DNA from: Erwinia endophytica
GTDB taxonomy: Bacteria > Pseudomonadota > Gammaproteobacteria > Enterobacterales > Enterobacteriaceae
Assembly (NCBI RefSeq): GCF_009295515.1
Contig: NZ_RQVV01000003.1
Coordinates: forward strand, 186,001 to 250,000
Direction: 5' to 3'
Length of the DNA: 64,000 nucleotides
A program made the position numbers and the translations under genes. The notes under the pieces were generated by a model. It worked only from the letters and a program-made list of their open reading frames with translations. It did not search any database and was not told where the DNA came from. Positions 55,459-63,972 of the stretch are shown here, piece by piece; positions within the stretch are counted from its first letter, which is position 1, and each line of letters starts with the position of its first letter.

Positions 55459-56769
55459 TTAGTGAGCAGGCATCTGCGAAGGTTGCTTCAGTAGCTTACG
55501 TTGGTCCGCCACTTCCTTCGCGGTCACCGCCGGCGCGGCATTACCCCAACTGTTGCGCAGGTAAGTCGCTACCGCCGCCACCTGTTCATCTGACAGTTTC
55601 CAGGCAAAAGCCGGCATGGCTCCGCTGGTCGGGTTACCTTCAGTCACTGCGCCTCTCCCCCCTTCCAACACCGTCGTGATGATGGACGACGGATCGTCTG
55701 CCAGTAGCCCCGGGTTCTCTGCCAGACTGGCTGCCAGATGAGGAATGCCCTTGCCATCGCTGTTATGACAAGCGCTACAGTTAGCCGAATAGACATTCGC
55801 GCCCATTTTCATCTGTGCACTCTCCGTCGCCAGTGGCTGTGGAGGCACGTTGTCTGCGGCCGGAACAGATTTCAGATACACCGCAATAGCCCGCAGATCC
55901 ACCTCGCTCAGATGCTGAGTGGAGTTGGTCACCGCCTCGGCCATTGGGCCGGACGCGACCGCCACATGGTTACTGCCAAGCTTCAGGTAATCAACGATCT
56001 GCTGCTCATTCCAACGCCCAATCCCGGTATAGTTGTTCGGGGTAATATCCGGCGCATGCCATTCCGCCAGGTTGCTCCCCTGCAGATACGTATCTTTATC
56101 GCCACCCAGCATATTTTTCGCCGTATGGCAGGCGCTGCAGTGCTCCAGACCTTCCACCAGATAAGCGCCACGGTTCCACTCTGCTGATTTAGCCGAATCG
56201 GGTTGATAACCTTGATTCTTAAAGAACAGCAGATTCCAGCCCATCATCGCCAGACGGATATTATAAGGGAAGCCGAGGTCAGTCTCCGGCGCCTTATAAT
56301 TCACCGGTTTAACCGAGCGCATGTACATCCACAGATCATGCATATCCTGGTCGCTGACTTTGACGTAGGCGTTATACGGCATCGCCGGATAGAGATACTG
56401 ACCGCCTTTCCCTTTGCCGTGTCGTACCGCCCGGTAAAAATCACGCTCGGTCCAGTTACCGATCCCATATTCCGGATCCGGGGTTATGTTGCTGGCCACA
56501 ATACCCCCGAAAGGCGTGCTGATAGTATAACCGCCAGCAAAAGCGTCTTTACTTCCCGGCGCGGTATGGCACGCCACACAGTCGCCGGCAATCGCGACAT
56601 ATTTGCCGCGCATCACGGCATCCGCATCGGCGGCTGTCGGCGGCTGACTGGTGAGGATATTGGTGCCAGCCACATCATCTGCACGGGTATCACCATTCTG
56701 CCACAGCAACCCCACCGCGACGGCAATGGCCACGATGGCCACCCCGCCCAAAATTGTTGTTTTTTTCAT
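55459..56769 (-). CDS. Gluconate 2-dehydrogenase-type cytochrome c subunit (triheme)
   Basis: 436-residue membrane-attached cytochrome c with an N-terminal signal/anchor (MKKTTILGGVAIVAIAVAVGLLW) and three c-type haem motifs, CVACH near 63, CSACH near 207 and CSACH near 332, each followed by a distant Met ligand. It passes electrons from the flavoprotein in the periplasm to ubiquinone. The same subunit type serves gluconate, 2-ketogluconate, sorbitol and alcohol dehydrogenases, so the name depends on the partners. It starts one base after the flavoprotein stop, is last in the operon, and needs the Ccm system from elsewhere for haem attachment. Confidence 0.92.
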   Translation of the reverse strand: MKKTTILGGVAIVAIAVAVGLLWQNGDTRADDVAGTNILTSQPPTAADADAVMRGKYVAIAGDCVACHTAPGSKDAFAGGYTISTPFGGIVASNITPDPEYGIGNWTERDFYRAVRHGKGKGGQYLYPAMPYNAYVKVSDQDMHDLWMYMRSVKPVNYKAPETDLGFPYNIRLAMMGWNLLFFKNQGYQPDSAKSAEWNRGAYLVEGLEHCSACHTAKNMLGGDKDTYLQGSNLAEWHAPDITPNNYTGIGRWNEQQIVDYLKLGSNHVAVASGPMAEAVTNSTQHLSEVDLRAIAVYLKSVPAADNVPPQPLATESAQMKMGANVYSANCSACHNSDGKGIPHLAASLAENPGLLADDPSSIITTVLEGGRGAVTEGNPTSGAMPAFAWKLSDEQVAAVATYLRNSWGNAAPAVTAKEVADQRKLLKQPSQMPAH

Positions 56770-56770
56770 C

Positions 56771-58543
56771 TCACACCTTCACCAGCGGGCCAGGATTTTT
56801 CAGGTACTGTTCGATAATGGCTTTCGCCGTCCACAGACTCAGTGCGCCAATGGTTCCGGTCGGGTTGTAGCCCGCATTATTGGGAAACGAAGAGGCGCCA
56901 AGGACGAACAGGTTGTGTACATCCCAGCTCTGCTGATAGCGGTTAAGGACGCTGGTCTGTGGATCGGTACCCATCACCGCGCCACCAATGGTATGGTCGC
57001 TGGCAAAACTATAAGGAGAATAATGTCCAGCCGCCGAGTTGGTGCCAATGACGGTTTTGGCGCCCATCGCTTTGCCGATCTCCACACTTTTCTCTTCGAT
57101 AAACTTCGCGGAACGGCGGTCGTTCTCGTTGTAATCGAAGGTCACACGCAGCAACGGATTGCCATTGTCGTCGACATATTCCGGGTCCAGATCGAGATAA
57201 TAATCTTCGTGCGCATAACTGGTCCCCTGTCCGAAGATAAACGTCCCGTTCTGGAAGGCGTGAGTGTAGGCTTTTTTCCAGTCTTTGCCCCAGCGCGGGG
57301 TACCCGGTGGCAGCATATCGGCGTTACCAATCGGTCGGGCTCCACGCCCTACCACCAGAATACCGGCGCCGCCGATAAAGCCCAGACCGCTGTGGTCAAA
57401 GTTATCGCCGTTGAAATCATCCACCTGCTGAGAGAGCGCCCCGGCACCAATGAACTGGTTGAGATATTCATTCTCAAAGAACAGGTTAGCGCCCGAAACA
57501 GTCTGGAAGGTGTAAGCACGGCCCACCACCCCGGTTTTCGTCACCGGATCATATGGCTTACCGATCCTGGACAGCAGCAGCAGGCGGACGTTTTGCATCT
57601 GGAAGGCCGATAACACCACGATATCTGCCGGTTGTACCCACTCTTTTTTATTACGATCGACATAGGTTACGCCGGTCGCTGTTTTGCCATCAGCGGCTTT
57701 ATTGACACGGACCACAGCTGACTCAGTGAGGACGGTAAAATTCTCACGCTGCATCAGCGCGGGGATCACACAGGCGTTCGGGCTGGATTTTGAGAAGTTG
57801 CCACAGCCGTAATACAGGCAGTAACCGCAATAGGTACAAGGCCCCATACGTACGCCAAGCGGGTTGACATAAGCGCGGGAAGCCTGACCCGCCGGTACCA
57901 TAAATGGATGCTGACCAAGAGATTTTGCCGCGTCGCGGAACAAATCAGTCAGGCGTACCCCTTCCAGCGGCGGTAACGGATATTCACTGCTACGGTTACC
58001 TTCAAACGGGTTGCCGTCCGGAATGATTTTACCATTCAACTTGCCTGCCTTGCCGGAAACACCCGCGATCTTCTCAAACCGGTCATAGAACGGCTCCAGT
58101 TCGTCATAGGTGACGCCCCAATCTTGTAAGATCAGGCCGTTGGTAATCTGTTTTTTACCATAGCGTTGCAAGGTCTGAGTGTAAGGCTGGAAGTCAAATG
58201 GCGTAAAACGCCATGCCATTCCTGCCCAGTGAGTACCGGAACCGCCAACGTTATAACCCAACTCATTCAGGTTCCAGTCGCGGGTCGGTAACGCCTTTTG
58301 CGTACGGTTATTACGGAAAGTGGTGGTCTCTACTGCTGGCGGCAGCAACATACTGCGGCGGGTATCCCAACGCAGCTCATCCGTATCAATGGAAGGGGGA
58401 AAATCGGTCGCAGTTTCAAACCAGGGGCCACGTTCAATGGCCACCACATTTAAACCGGCTCGGGTCAGCTCTTCAGCAATAAGCGAGCCGCACCACCCCA
58501 GCCCAACGATGACGACATCAGCTTTTGGACGTACATTGTTCAT
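56771..58543 (-). CDS. Gluconate 2-dehydrogenase-type flavoprotein subunit (GMC family)
   Basis: 590-residue FAD-dependent GMC oxidoreductase. The FAD Rossmann motif VVIVGLGWCGSLIAEELTRAGLNVVAIERG is at 11-40. A cysteine-rich segment, MGPCTYCGYCLYYGCGNFSKSSPNACV, near 234-260 is characteristic of the membrane-bound polyol/aldonate enzymes and carries an iron-sulfur cluster in related fructose dehydrogenase. The active-site region is VLGASSFPNNAGYNPTGTIGALSLWTA at the C-terminus. It has no signal peptide and probably crosses by Tat bound to the small subunit. It oxidises gluconate (or 2-ketogluconate or a polyol) in the periplasm. Confidence 0.92.
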   Translation of the reverse strand: MNNVRPKADVVIVGLGWCGSLIAEELTRAGLNVVAIERGPWFETATDFPPSIDTDELRWDTRRSMLLPPAVETTTFRNNRTQKALPTRDWNLNELGYNVGGSGTHWAGMAWRFTPFDFQPYTQTLQRYGKKQITNGLILQDWGVTYDELEPFYDRFEKIAGVSGKAGKLNGKIIPDGNPFEGNRSSEYPLPPLEGVRLTDLFRDAAKSLGQHPFMVPAGQASRAYVNPLGVRMGPCTYCGYCLYYGCGNFSKSSPNACVIPALMQRENFTVLTESAVVRVNKAADGKTATGVTYVDRNKKEWVQPADIVVLSAFQMQNVRLLLLSRIGKPYDPVTKTGVVGRAYTFQTVSGANLFFENEYLNQFIGAGALSQQVDDFNGDNFDHSGLGFIGGAGILVVGRGARPIGNADMLPPGTPRWGKDWKKAYTHAFQNGTFIFGQGTSYAHEDYYLDLDPEYVDDNGNPLLRVTFDYNENDRRSAKFIEEKSVEIGKAMGAKTVIGTNSAAGHYSPYSFASDHTIGGAVMGTDPQTSVLNRYQQSWDVHNLFVLGASSFPNNAGYNPTGTIGALSLWTAKAIIEQYLKNPGPLVKV

Positions 58544-58582
58544 AGTTAAAAACTCTTAATGAAGAAATATAACGACTCAGCT

Positions 58583-59299
58583 TCAGAGAGTGTTATCAAT
58601 CAGGCTGGTTGGAATAATATTAAGCTTTTGCCCTTTCTTGCTGAGCAAATCACGGAAATCATAACGAGCACCGGGGAAACCAATCATTTTCCAACTGGTC
58701 ATGTCTTTATTTCCGCCATAAATCGGATCGGATAAAAAACCTTCCCGCACGTTTTGCAGTAATAGCTCAAAAAAAACTTTGCTGTCGACGTCCTGACCTA
58801 AATCATACTGGCCTGCTTCCATTGCCTGCAGGATATGGTCTTGCTGTTCGCCCGGAAGATCGACAAAGTTTTTACCCGACTGTTTCTGAGTGGCTTTATC
58901 GAGCGCCGCCAGGCCCTGCCGGTATTGTTCTGCCGGAGTCTGTGCCAATTGGGGGCCCTGCTCAGGGGTACCTTTGACGAAACGCCCCAGGCGATAAACG
59001 GTAACGGCATGCCCATAATCGCCCGCCAATTGTCGGTCAATAAAGACGGCACAACCCGCTTCTTTCCCACTCAGGCTCTGCTCATCCGCAGGAATAAAGC
59101 GTTCGGCAATCGCGCCAACCGTGTCGAACTCATGCTGAGTTAAATATTGCAGACCGCCTTTTCTCGGCGGTGAAGGAGGAGTATTAACTTTTCCTGCCTG
59201 CCATGGCTGTCCACCATTAACCACTTCCGCCTGAGCGCCTGGCAATGAGGATGCAACGCCCAGTGCCACCACTGACGTGAGAAACTCTCTACGTTTCAT
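58583..59299 (-). CDS. Gluconate 2-dehydrogenase subunit 3 (Tat-exported small subunit)
   Basis: 238-residue member of the gluconate 2-dehydrogenase subunit 3 family. The leader MKRREFLTSVVALGVASSLPGAQAE has the twin-arginine motif and is cleaved near residue 25. The mature part shows YLTQHEFDTVGAIAERFIPADE near 52 and the C-terminal FLSDPIYGGNKDMTSWKMIGFPGARYDFRDLL, the family hallmark. It escorts the signal-less flavoprotein through the Tat pore and stabilises it. First gene of the three-gene operon; the flavoprotein starts 39 bp later. RBS AGGAAAAT. Confidence 0.92.
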   Translation of the reverse strand: MKRREFLTSVVALGVASSLPGAQAEVVNGGQPWQAGKVNTPPSPPRKGGLQYLTQHEFDTVGAIAERFIPADEQSLSGKEAGCAVFIDRQLAGDYGHAVTVYRLGRFVKGTPEQGPQLAQTPAEQYRQGLAALDKATQKQSGKNFVDLPGEQQDHILQAMEAGQYDLGQDVDSKVFFELLLQNVREGFLSDPIYGGNKDMTSWKMIGFPGARYDFRDLLSKKGQKLNIIPTSLIDNTL

Positions 59300-59627
59300 A
59301 TTTTCCTGCCGGTTGATTGATCACATTGCGTATCGGACTATTCTTATTTGATAACCACCTAACAATTTCTTGTTGTTATTATTACCAAATTCAATCTATT
59401 TGATTTACAGAATTAATAATAAATTAACAACATGGCGATCATAATTTCTCCATCTGCCTCAGGAAAGATTTGCGTTGATGGTTTTACATCATTACAGTCT
59501 GAGTGGTTTTTAATTGTGCAAAACAGACTTGCCAGATTTATTTTGCGCTCCATAATTACGCCGGCCCTAAAAGAGTCAGCTTAGCGCGGCCCCTTTGCCC
59601 TGGCGGCAGCTGTAATGTGGAGCAATA
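59300..59627. promoter_or_regulatory. Gluconate dehydrogenase / LacI-type regulator intergenic region
   Basis: 328 bp between divergent genes, AT-rich. A 6-bp-arm repeat TAACAA-N7-TTGTTA at 59360-59378 is too weak to call an operator with confidence. No gene seen. Confidence 0.35.
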
Positions 59628-60647
59628 ATGAAAAAGTTAACCCTGCAGATGCTGGCAAAAATGGCTGGCGTCGGCGTGGCAACCGTTGACAGGGTGTTGA
59701 ACGAACGTGGCGGTGTTTCACCGGACACGGTACGTAAGGTATTACAAGTCGCCAGAGAAGCGGGACTGAAACGCCCACTGCCGGAAGCGTACCAACATCC
59801 GTGGCGCATCGAAGTTTTTCTCAGTAGTACTCCCTCTCATTTTTTCAAACGGCTGGCGAGTGAATTCAGCCGGATAGCCAGCCAACTGGGCTATCAGCGG
59901 CTGACCCTGTACCGTACGTTTGTCGCGGAATCGCAACCGGAGATCCTCGCACAGCGAATAATCGAAAGCGGCGAACAACGCGACGGACTGATTATCTTTG
60001 GGCACGATTATCCCATTATTCATCAGGCACTGGCGCATTGTTGGGCCCGGCGAGTGCCGGTTATCACTATCGCCACCGATATTCCGCAGGCGCAGCGATT
60101 GTGTCATGTCGGCATCAACCAGTATCAGGCGGGCAGAACAGCGGGACTGCTGATGAGTAAGACGCTAAAAAGAGCTGGCGATGTGATTCTGGTTAGCGGG
60201 AGAATAGATTACCGGGCGCATCGGCAACGGATTGAAGGTTTTCGCGAAGCAATGAGTCAGCGTTCACCGGAGATTAAAATACGCGAAGCGCTGGCGGGTC
60301 AGGATCAACGGGAAACCATTCGCCACCTGTTACAGAGTACCCTGACCTTCTCTCACGATGTCGCCGGTATCTATAATAGCGGGGTGGGAAATGGTGAAAT
60401 CCAGGAAATTTTGCAGCAACATCAATTGTTAGGCAAATGTACCTGGATAACTCATGAACTGTATTCAGTCACCGAAAAAATGCTGCATCAGGACTGCGTG
60501 GCGTTCACGCTCGATCAGAATGCCGACCAGCACGTCCGGCTTTCAATTGAGCTGATGCTGCGCCATCTTGAATCAGGTTATCAGCCAGAACTGTACAGCG
60601 ACGGTAAGGTGCCGCTGAAGATTATTACTGCGGAAAATCTGGACTGA
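59628..60647 (+). CDS. LacI-family transcriptional regulator
   Basis: 339-residue LacI/GalR regulator with a helix-turn-helix at 4-25 (LTLQMLAKMAGVGVATVDRVLNERGGVSPDTVRKVLQVARE). The effector domain from about 60 is periplasmic-binding-like (RIEVFLSSTPSHFFKRLASEF, VPVITIATDIPQAQRLCHVGINQYQAGRTAGLLM), a form seen in regulators of sugar or sugar-acid use that resemble ribose-binding proteins. It is divergent from the gluconate dehydrogenase operon, so a role in aldonate control is possible but only inferred from position. RBS GTGGAGCA. Confidence 0.88.
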   Translation: MKKLTLQMLAKMAGVGVATVDRVLNERGGVSPDTVRKVLQVAREAGLKRPLPEAYQHPWRIEVFLSSTPSHFFKRLASEFSRIASQLGYQRLTLYRTFVAESQPEILAQRIIESGEQRDGLIIFGHDYPIIHQALAHCWARRVPVITIATDIPQAQRLCHVGINQYQAGRTAGLLMSKTLKRAGDVILVSGRIDYRAHRQRIEGFREAMSQRSPEIKIREALAGQDQRETIRHLLQSTLTFSHDVAGIYNSGVGNGEIQEILQQHQLLGKCTWITHELYSVTEKMLHQDCVAFTLDQNADQHVRLSIELMLRHLESGYQPELYSDGKVPLKIITAENLD

Positions 60648-60792
60648 TCGCCGGGCTGGCAATTGCGTCAGCCCGCACTCAGGCGTCCCCGCGTTAGCGG
60701 GCCTCCAGGCCGCAGATACGGGCAGCGATAGAGCCGCCCACACGGATCGGCCTCCGGTAAAACATTAAGCCCGGAGTCTGTTATTCACGAAA

Positions 60793-61815
60793 TTAGCGCC
60801 AACCCAACGCCGGGGCCACATGCCTGAGGATCGCTTCCAGAACGTGGCTACAATAATCAACCCCCAGCTGATTTGGAATGGTCAACAGGAGCGTGTCAGC
60901 CTCCGCCACCGCTTCATCCTGCGCCAGTTGGGCGACCAACTGTTCCGGCTCCGCAGCATAACTGCGCCCGAAGATCGCCCGTGTTTTTTCGTCAAGATAA
61001 CCGACCTGATCACCGCCCTGCCCGCTGGCGCCAAAATAAGCCCGATCAGTATCATTCATCAGGGCAAAGATGCTGCGGCTGACAGAAACGCGCGGTTCGC
61101 GGTTGTGACCCGCCGCCTGCCAGGCATCACGGTAAGCACGGATTTGCTTCGCCTGCTGAATATGAAACGGCTCACCGGTTTCATCATCCTTCAGGGTGGA
61201 ACTTTGCAGATTCATTCCCAGCTTCGCAGCCCAGATCGCGGTGGCGTTAGAGCCGGATCCCCACCAGATACGCTCACGTAACCCTGCGGAGAAAGGTTCC
61301 GGCCTTAATAATCCTGGCGGATTAGGAAACATAGGCTGTGGATGGGGTGTGGCAAAACCTTCCCCCCGCAGTACATCCAGCAGTGCTTCGGTATGACGGC
61401 GGCCCATCTCCGCATCATTTTCCTCTTCGGCTGGCTGATAACCAAAATAACGCCAGCCGTCCACCACCTGCTCAGGAGAGCCACGGCTGATCCCCAATTG
61501 CAGACGACCGCCACTGATTAAATCTGCTGCACCAGCCTCTTCCGCCATATACAACGGATTCTCATAGCGCATATCAATCACGCCAGTACCTATTTCAATC
61601 CGTTTAGTACGGGCTGCCACGGCGGCTAATAGCGGGAAAGGCGCACTGAGCTGACGGGCAAAATGGTGCACACGGAAATAAGCGCCATCGGCCCCCAGTT
61701 CTTCGGCAGCCACCGCCAGTTCAATGGACTGTAATAATGCATCTGCAGCTGAACGGGTAGCCGACTGCGGCGACGGCGTCCAGTGACCAAATGACAGAAA
61801 CCCTATTTTTTTCAT
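60793..61815 (-). CDS. LLM-class flavin-dependent oxidoreductase (luciferase-like)
   Basis: 340-residue bacterial-luciferase-like TIM-barrel protein: MKKIGFLSFGHWTP at the start, AVAAEELGADGAYFRVHHFARQLSAPFPLLAAVAARTKRIEIGTGVIDMRYENPLYMAEEAGAADLISGGRLQLGISRGSPE over about 34-115, and WWGSGSNATAIWAAKLGMNLQ near 185. It uses reduced flavin and oxygen or F420-like chemistry on an unknown substrate. It is a single gene, convergent with the LacI-type gene. A minus-oriented KOPS lies within it. RBS AAAAGG, spacing long. Confidence 0.85.
   Translation of the reverse strand: MKKIGFLSFGHWTPSPQSATRSAADALLQSIELAVAAEELGADGAYFRVHHFARQLSAPFPLLAAVAARTKRIEIGTGVIDMRYENPLYMAEEAGAADLISGGRLQLGISRGSPEQVVDGWRYFGYQPAEEENDAEMGRRHTEALLDVLRGEGFATPHPQPMFPNPPGLLRPEPFSAGLRERIWWGSGSNATAIWAAKLGMNLQSSTLKDDETGEPFHIQQAKQIRAYRDAWQAAGHNREPRVSVSRSIFALMNDTDRAYFGASGQGGDQVGYLDEKTRAIFGRSYAAEPEQLVAQLAQDEAVAEADTLLLTIPNQLGVDYCSHVLEAILRHVAPALGWR
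61016..61023 (-). other. KOPS (FtsK orienting sequence), minus strand
   Basis: CCCTGCCC on the plus strand, i.e. GGGCAGGG on the minus strand, pointing back towards dif 18 kb away. Confidence 0.55.
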
Positions 61816-61920
61816 GGTGAATCGGCCTTTTTACTGTTGAATAATGACACTGACTCAGTATTGGCGAGCAAGGCAACGTGACGCAAGCTGTAAGCCGTTA
61901 CCAATGATGTGGCTGCCATG

Positions 61921-62136
61921 TCAGACCCGATTCGTCAGGCTTACGGAAGCAATATTTTCCTGAAGTGCATTAATCAACGTCCGTAAACCACGATTGGCCG
62001 GCTTGTCGCGGCGCAACATGGCCAGTTCGCGAGTGAGCGGAGTTTCCAACAATGTGGTGCCGCCCGTCGCCGAGAAACGACGGGTACGTGCCACGAGGCA
62101 AAATGTCTGTAGTTGATCAAGATTAAGCGCGGCCAT
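61921..62136 (-). pseudogene. LysR-family regulator remnant with internal deletion
   Basis: A 71-codon frame begins MAALNLDQLQTFCLVARTRRFSAT, the typical LysR N-terminus. It then jumps to GGTTLLETPL, the end of the winged-helix domain, and to LTRELAMLRRDKPANRGLRTLINAL, the usual C-terminal end of such proteins. The recognition helix and nearly all of the effector domain are missing compared with about 300 residues. The deletions keep the frame, but the product could not bind DNA or ligand, so it is called a pseudogene. It is divergent from the acetyltransferase gene, which it may once have controlled. Confidence 0.75.
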
Positions 62137-62233
62137 GAAAGTTTTTCTTATGTGTTGATAAGCCAGGCAATCTACCGTATCGCGCAGATTAGCGTTACGA
62201 TGATAATCAGTACTAACATTCAATGAGAAAAAA

Positions 62234-62761
62234 ATGGAAATCACCTCAGCCATTCCCGAACACCTCGTCGCAATACAACAGATTTACGCCTGGCATGTAA
62301 ACAACGGCATTGCCTCATTTGAAACCGTCCCGCCAGACCATGAAGAGATGGCGGCACGCCTGACAAAAGTTATCGCCAGTGGCGGTATCTGGCTGGTAGC
62401 CCTGAGGGATACTCAGGTCGCAGGTTATTGTTACCTGGCGCCGTATCGTCCACGCTATGCCTACCGTTATACTCTGGAAGATTCAGTGTATGTCCACCCT
62501 GATTTCTCCGGTCAGGGCATTGGTAAGGCACTGTTACAGCACGCTATTCGTCTGGCGGAGATGCGGGGCTTTCGTCAGTTGATCGCGGTTATTGGCAATA
62601 GCGAAAACCATGCGTCCCTGGGGCTGCATCGTTCACTGGGATTTGAACTCACTGGCGTGATGAAGTCGGTTGGCTTTAAGCATGGTCGCTGGGTTGATAC
62701 CGTCATCATGCAGCGAGCGCTTGGGGCGGGGTCGACAACATTTCCAGAGCCACTACGCTGA
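62234..62761 (+). CDS. GNAT-family N-acetyltransferase, phosphinothricin acetyltransferase type
   Basis: 175-residue GNAT acetyltransferase of the Pat/Bar/MnaT group. Motifs: PEHLVAIQQIYAWHVNNGIASFETVPP at the N-terminus, LAPYRPRYAYRYTLEDSVYVHPDFSGQGIGKALLQHAI near 74-111 with the acetyl-CoA loop QGIGKA, and GFKHGRWVDTVIMQRAL at the C-terminus. Chromosomal members acetylate L-amino acids such as methionine sulfone or phosphinothricin analogues. RBS GAGAAAAAA, weak. Single gene. Confidence 0.88.
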   Translation: MEITSAIPEHLVAIQQIYAWHVNNGIASFETVPPDHEEMAARLTKVIASGGIWLVALRDTQVAGYCYLAPYRPRYAYRYTLEDSVYVHPDFSGQGIGKALLQHAIRLAEMRGFRQLIAVIGNSENHASLGLHRSLGFELTGVMKSVGFKHGRWVDTVIMQRALGAGSTTFPEPLR

Positions 62762-62776
62762 AAATTAGCCCATTAA

Positions 62777-62789
62777 GTGACAATGTCAC
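62777..62789. other. matS site (MatP binding, Ter macrodomain)
   Basis: GTGACAATGTCAC matches the consensus GTGACRNYGTCAC exactly. It lies in the intergenic region after the acetyltransferase gene, on the opposite side of dif from the first matS site, 52 kb away. Confidence 0.85.
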
Positions 62790-62990
62790 GAAAAAAAACA
62801 ACATCACTGGCGGACTGAAAACGCCAACAGTGGCAATATATCATCGGCTTTTTAAGTCGACTCATCAGATATCGACCATGATACGGTCAGCAGGGATGGC
62901 CTGACTGATACGGGGCTTTTCTGGTTCACGGTTATTTGAACGACCTGAGTCCCCTATTAGCCCGGAAAAAATTATCAGGAGTGTCATTCT

Positions 62991-63932
62991 ATGAGCAAAC
63001 TAGCGGTTTACCACACTGAACCCGCACCATTTATAGTCTGTAATCAGGAGCAGACCGCCGCATTACTGGGTTTTGAGGCAATGCTTGAGGCGATTGCCAG
63101 TACGGTACTGGAATGTGAAAAAGGCGATATTAACAGCCCTGAGCGCATGGTCGTGCCATTAGGTGATGGCGGAGTATTATTAAGCATGCCAGCCACCGCG
63201 AAAGACATTGCTATTCATAAGCTGGTCAACGTACAGCCTGGAAATAAAAAAAACCAGTTACCCACTATTCACGGCACCGTAACCGTTTGTGATGCGCAAA
63301 CCGGCCAAATTATCTGCCTTCTCGATGGTCCGGAAGTTACCGGGCGGCGTACTGCGGCAGTGAGCATGCTGGGTATCCGTACGTTTTTACCCACCGAACC
63401 GTCTCGCATCCTGCTCATCGGTACGGGTGTGCAGGCCCGTTATCATTTACAGGCGATAAATGCGTTATTCCCTGCTGCTGATGTCCTGGTACGCGGCTCG
63501 TCTTTGAGTGCAGCTCAACAATTCTGCCAGCAAAATGCTGACAGACACTCTCGCCTGACGGCATGTGGCGAAACGCTGCCTACTGATTTGGATGTCGTGT
63601 TGACACTGACCACCAGCACCAAAGCCGTTTATGACCTTCCCGCCATACAGGAGCGGCTGATTATTGGCGTGGGCGCCTTTAAACCGGAAATGTGCGAGAT
63701 CGGCAAAAACACCCTGGACGGTAGCGCGCTTTACGTTGACGACCCCGATGGCGCCAGGCATGAAGCCGGTGATTTTATTCAGGCAGGCGTTGACTGGTCA
63801 GCCGTCAACTCTCTTGCCCATGCGCTGCGCTCGACTGCTGCTTTGTCGCGTCCTGTGGTGTTTAAAACCGTGGGAACCGCCGCGTGGGATCTCGCTGCGG
63901 CCCGTGTGGCGCTCCAGTCGCTAACCCGCTAA
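62991..63932 (+). CDS. Ornithine cyclodeaminase/mu-crystallin family, pyrroline/piperideine-2-carboxylate reductase-like
   Basis: 313-residue protein of the OCD/mu-crystallin superfamily. The dinucleotide motif RILLIGTGVQARYHLQAINALFP is near 134-156, the substrate-side segment VTGRRTAAVSMLGI near 115 and the closing DPDGARHEAGDFIQAGVDW near 250. The short C-terminus and the sequence resemble bifunctional delta1-pyrroline-2-carboxylate / delta1-piperideine-2-carboxylate reductases that act in trans-3-hydroxyproline or D-lysine breakdown, rather than ornithine cyclodeaminase itself. NAD(P)H use is expected. RBS AGGAG. A short hairpin follows. Confidence 0.83.
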   Translation: MSKLAVYHTEPAPFIVCNQEQTAALLGFEAMLEAIASTVLECEKGDINSPERMVVPLGDGGVLLSMPATAKDIAIHKLVNVQPGNKKNQLPTIHGTVTVCDAQTGQIICLLDGPEVTGRRTAAVSMLGIRTFLPTEPSRILLIGTGVQARYHLQAINALFPAADVLVRGSSLSAAQQFCQQNADRHSRLTACGETLPTDLDVVLTLTTSTKAVYDLPAIQERLIIGVGAFKPEMCEIGKNTLDGSALYVDDPDGARHEAGDFIQAGVDWSAVNSLAHALRSTAALSRPVVFKTVGTAAWDLAAARVALQSLTR

Positions 63933-63940
63933 AAGCGAAA

Positions 63941-63972
63941 ACGTCCAACAAACCCTCGTTTGCCGGACGTTA
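63941..63972 (+). terminator. Hairpin after the last gene
   Basis: Outer arms AACGTCC and GGACGTT with inner CAAA/TTTG pairs lie shortly after the stop codon. No T-tract is visible, so it may be only a weak terminator. Confidence 0.4.

Noticed and set aside
56651-57613. Long plus-strand open frame (320 codons) opposite the GMC and cytochrome genes
   Set aside because: It is antisense to two clearly recognised genes, with no family likeness or ribosome site; it reflects codon bias of the real genes.
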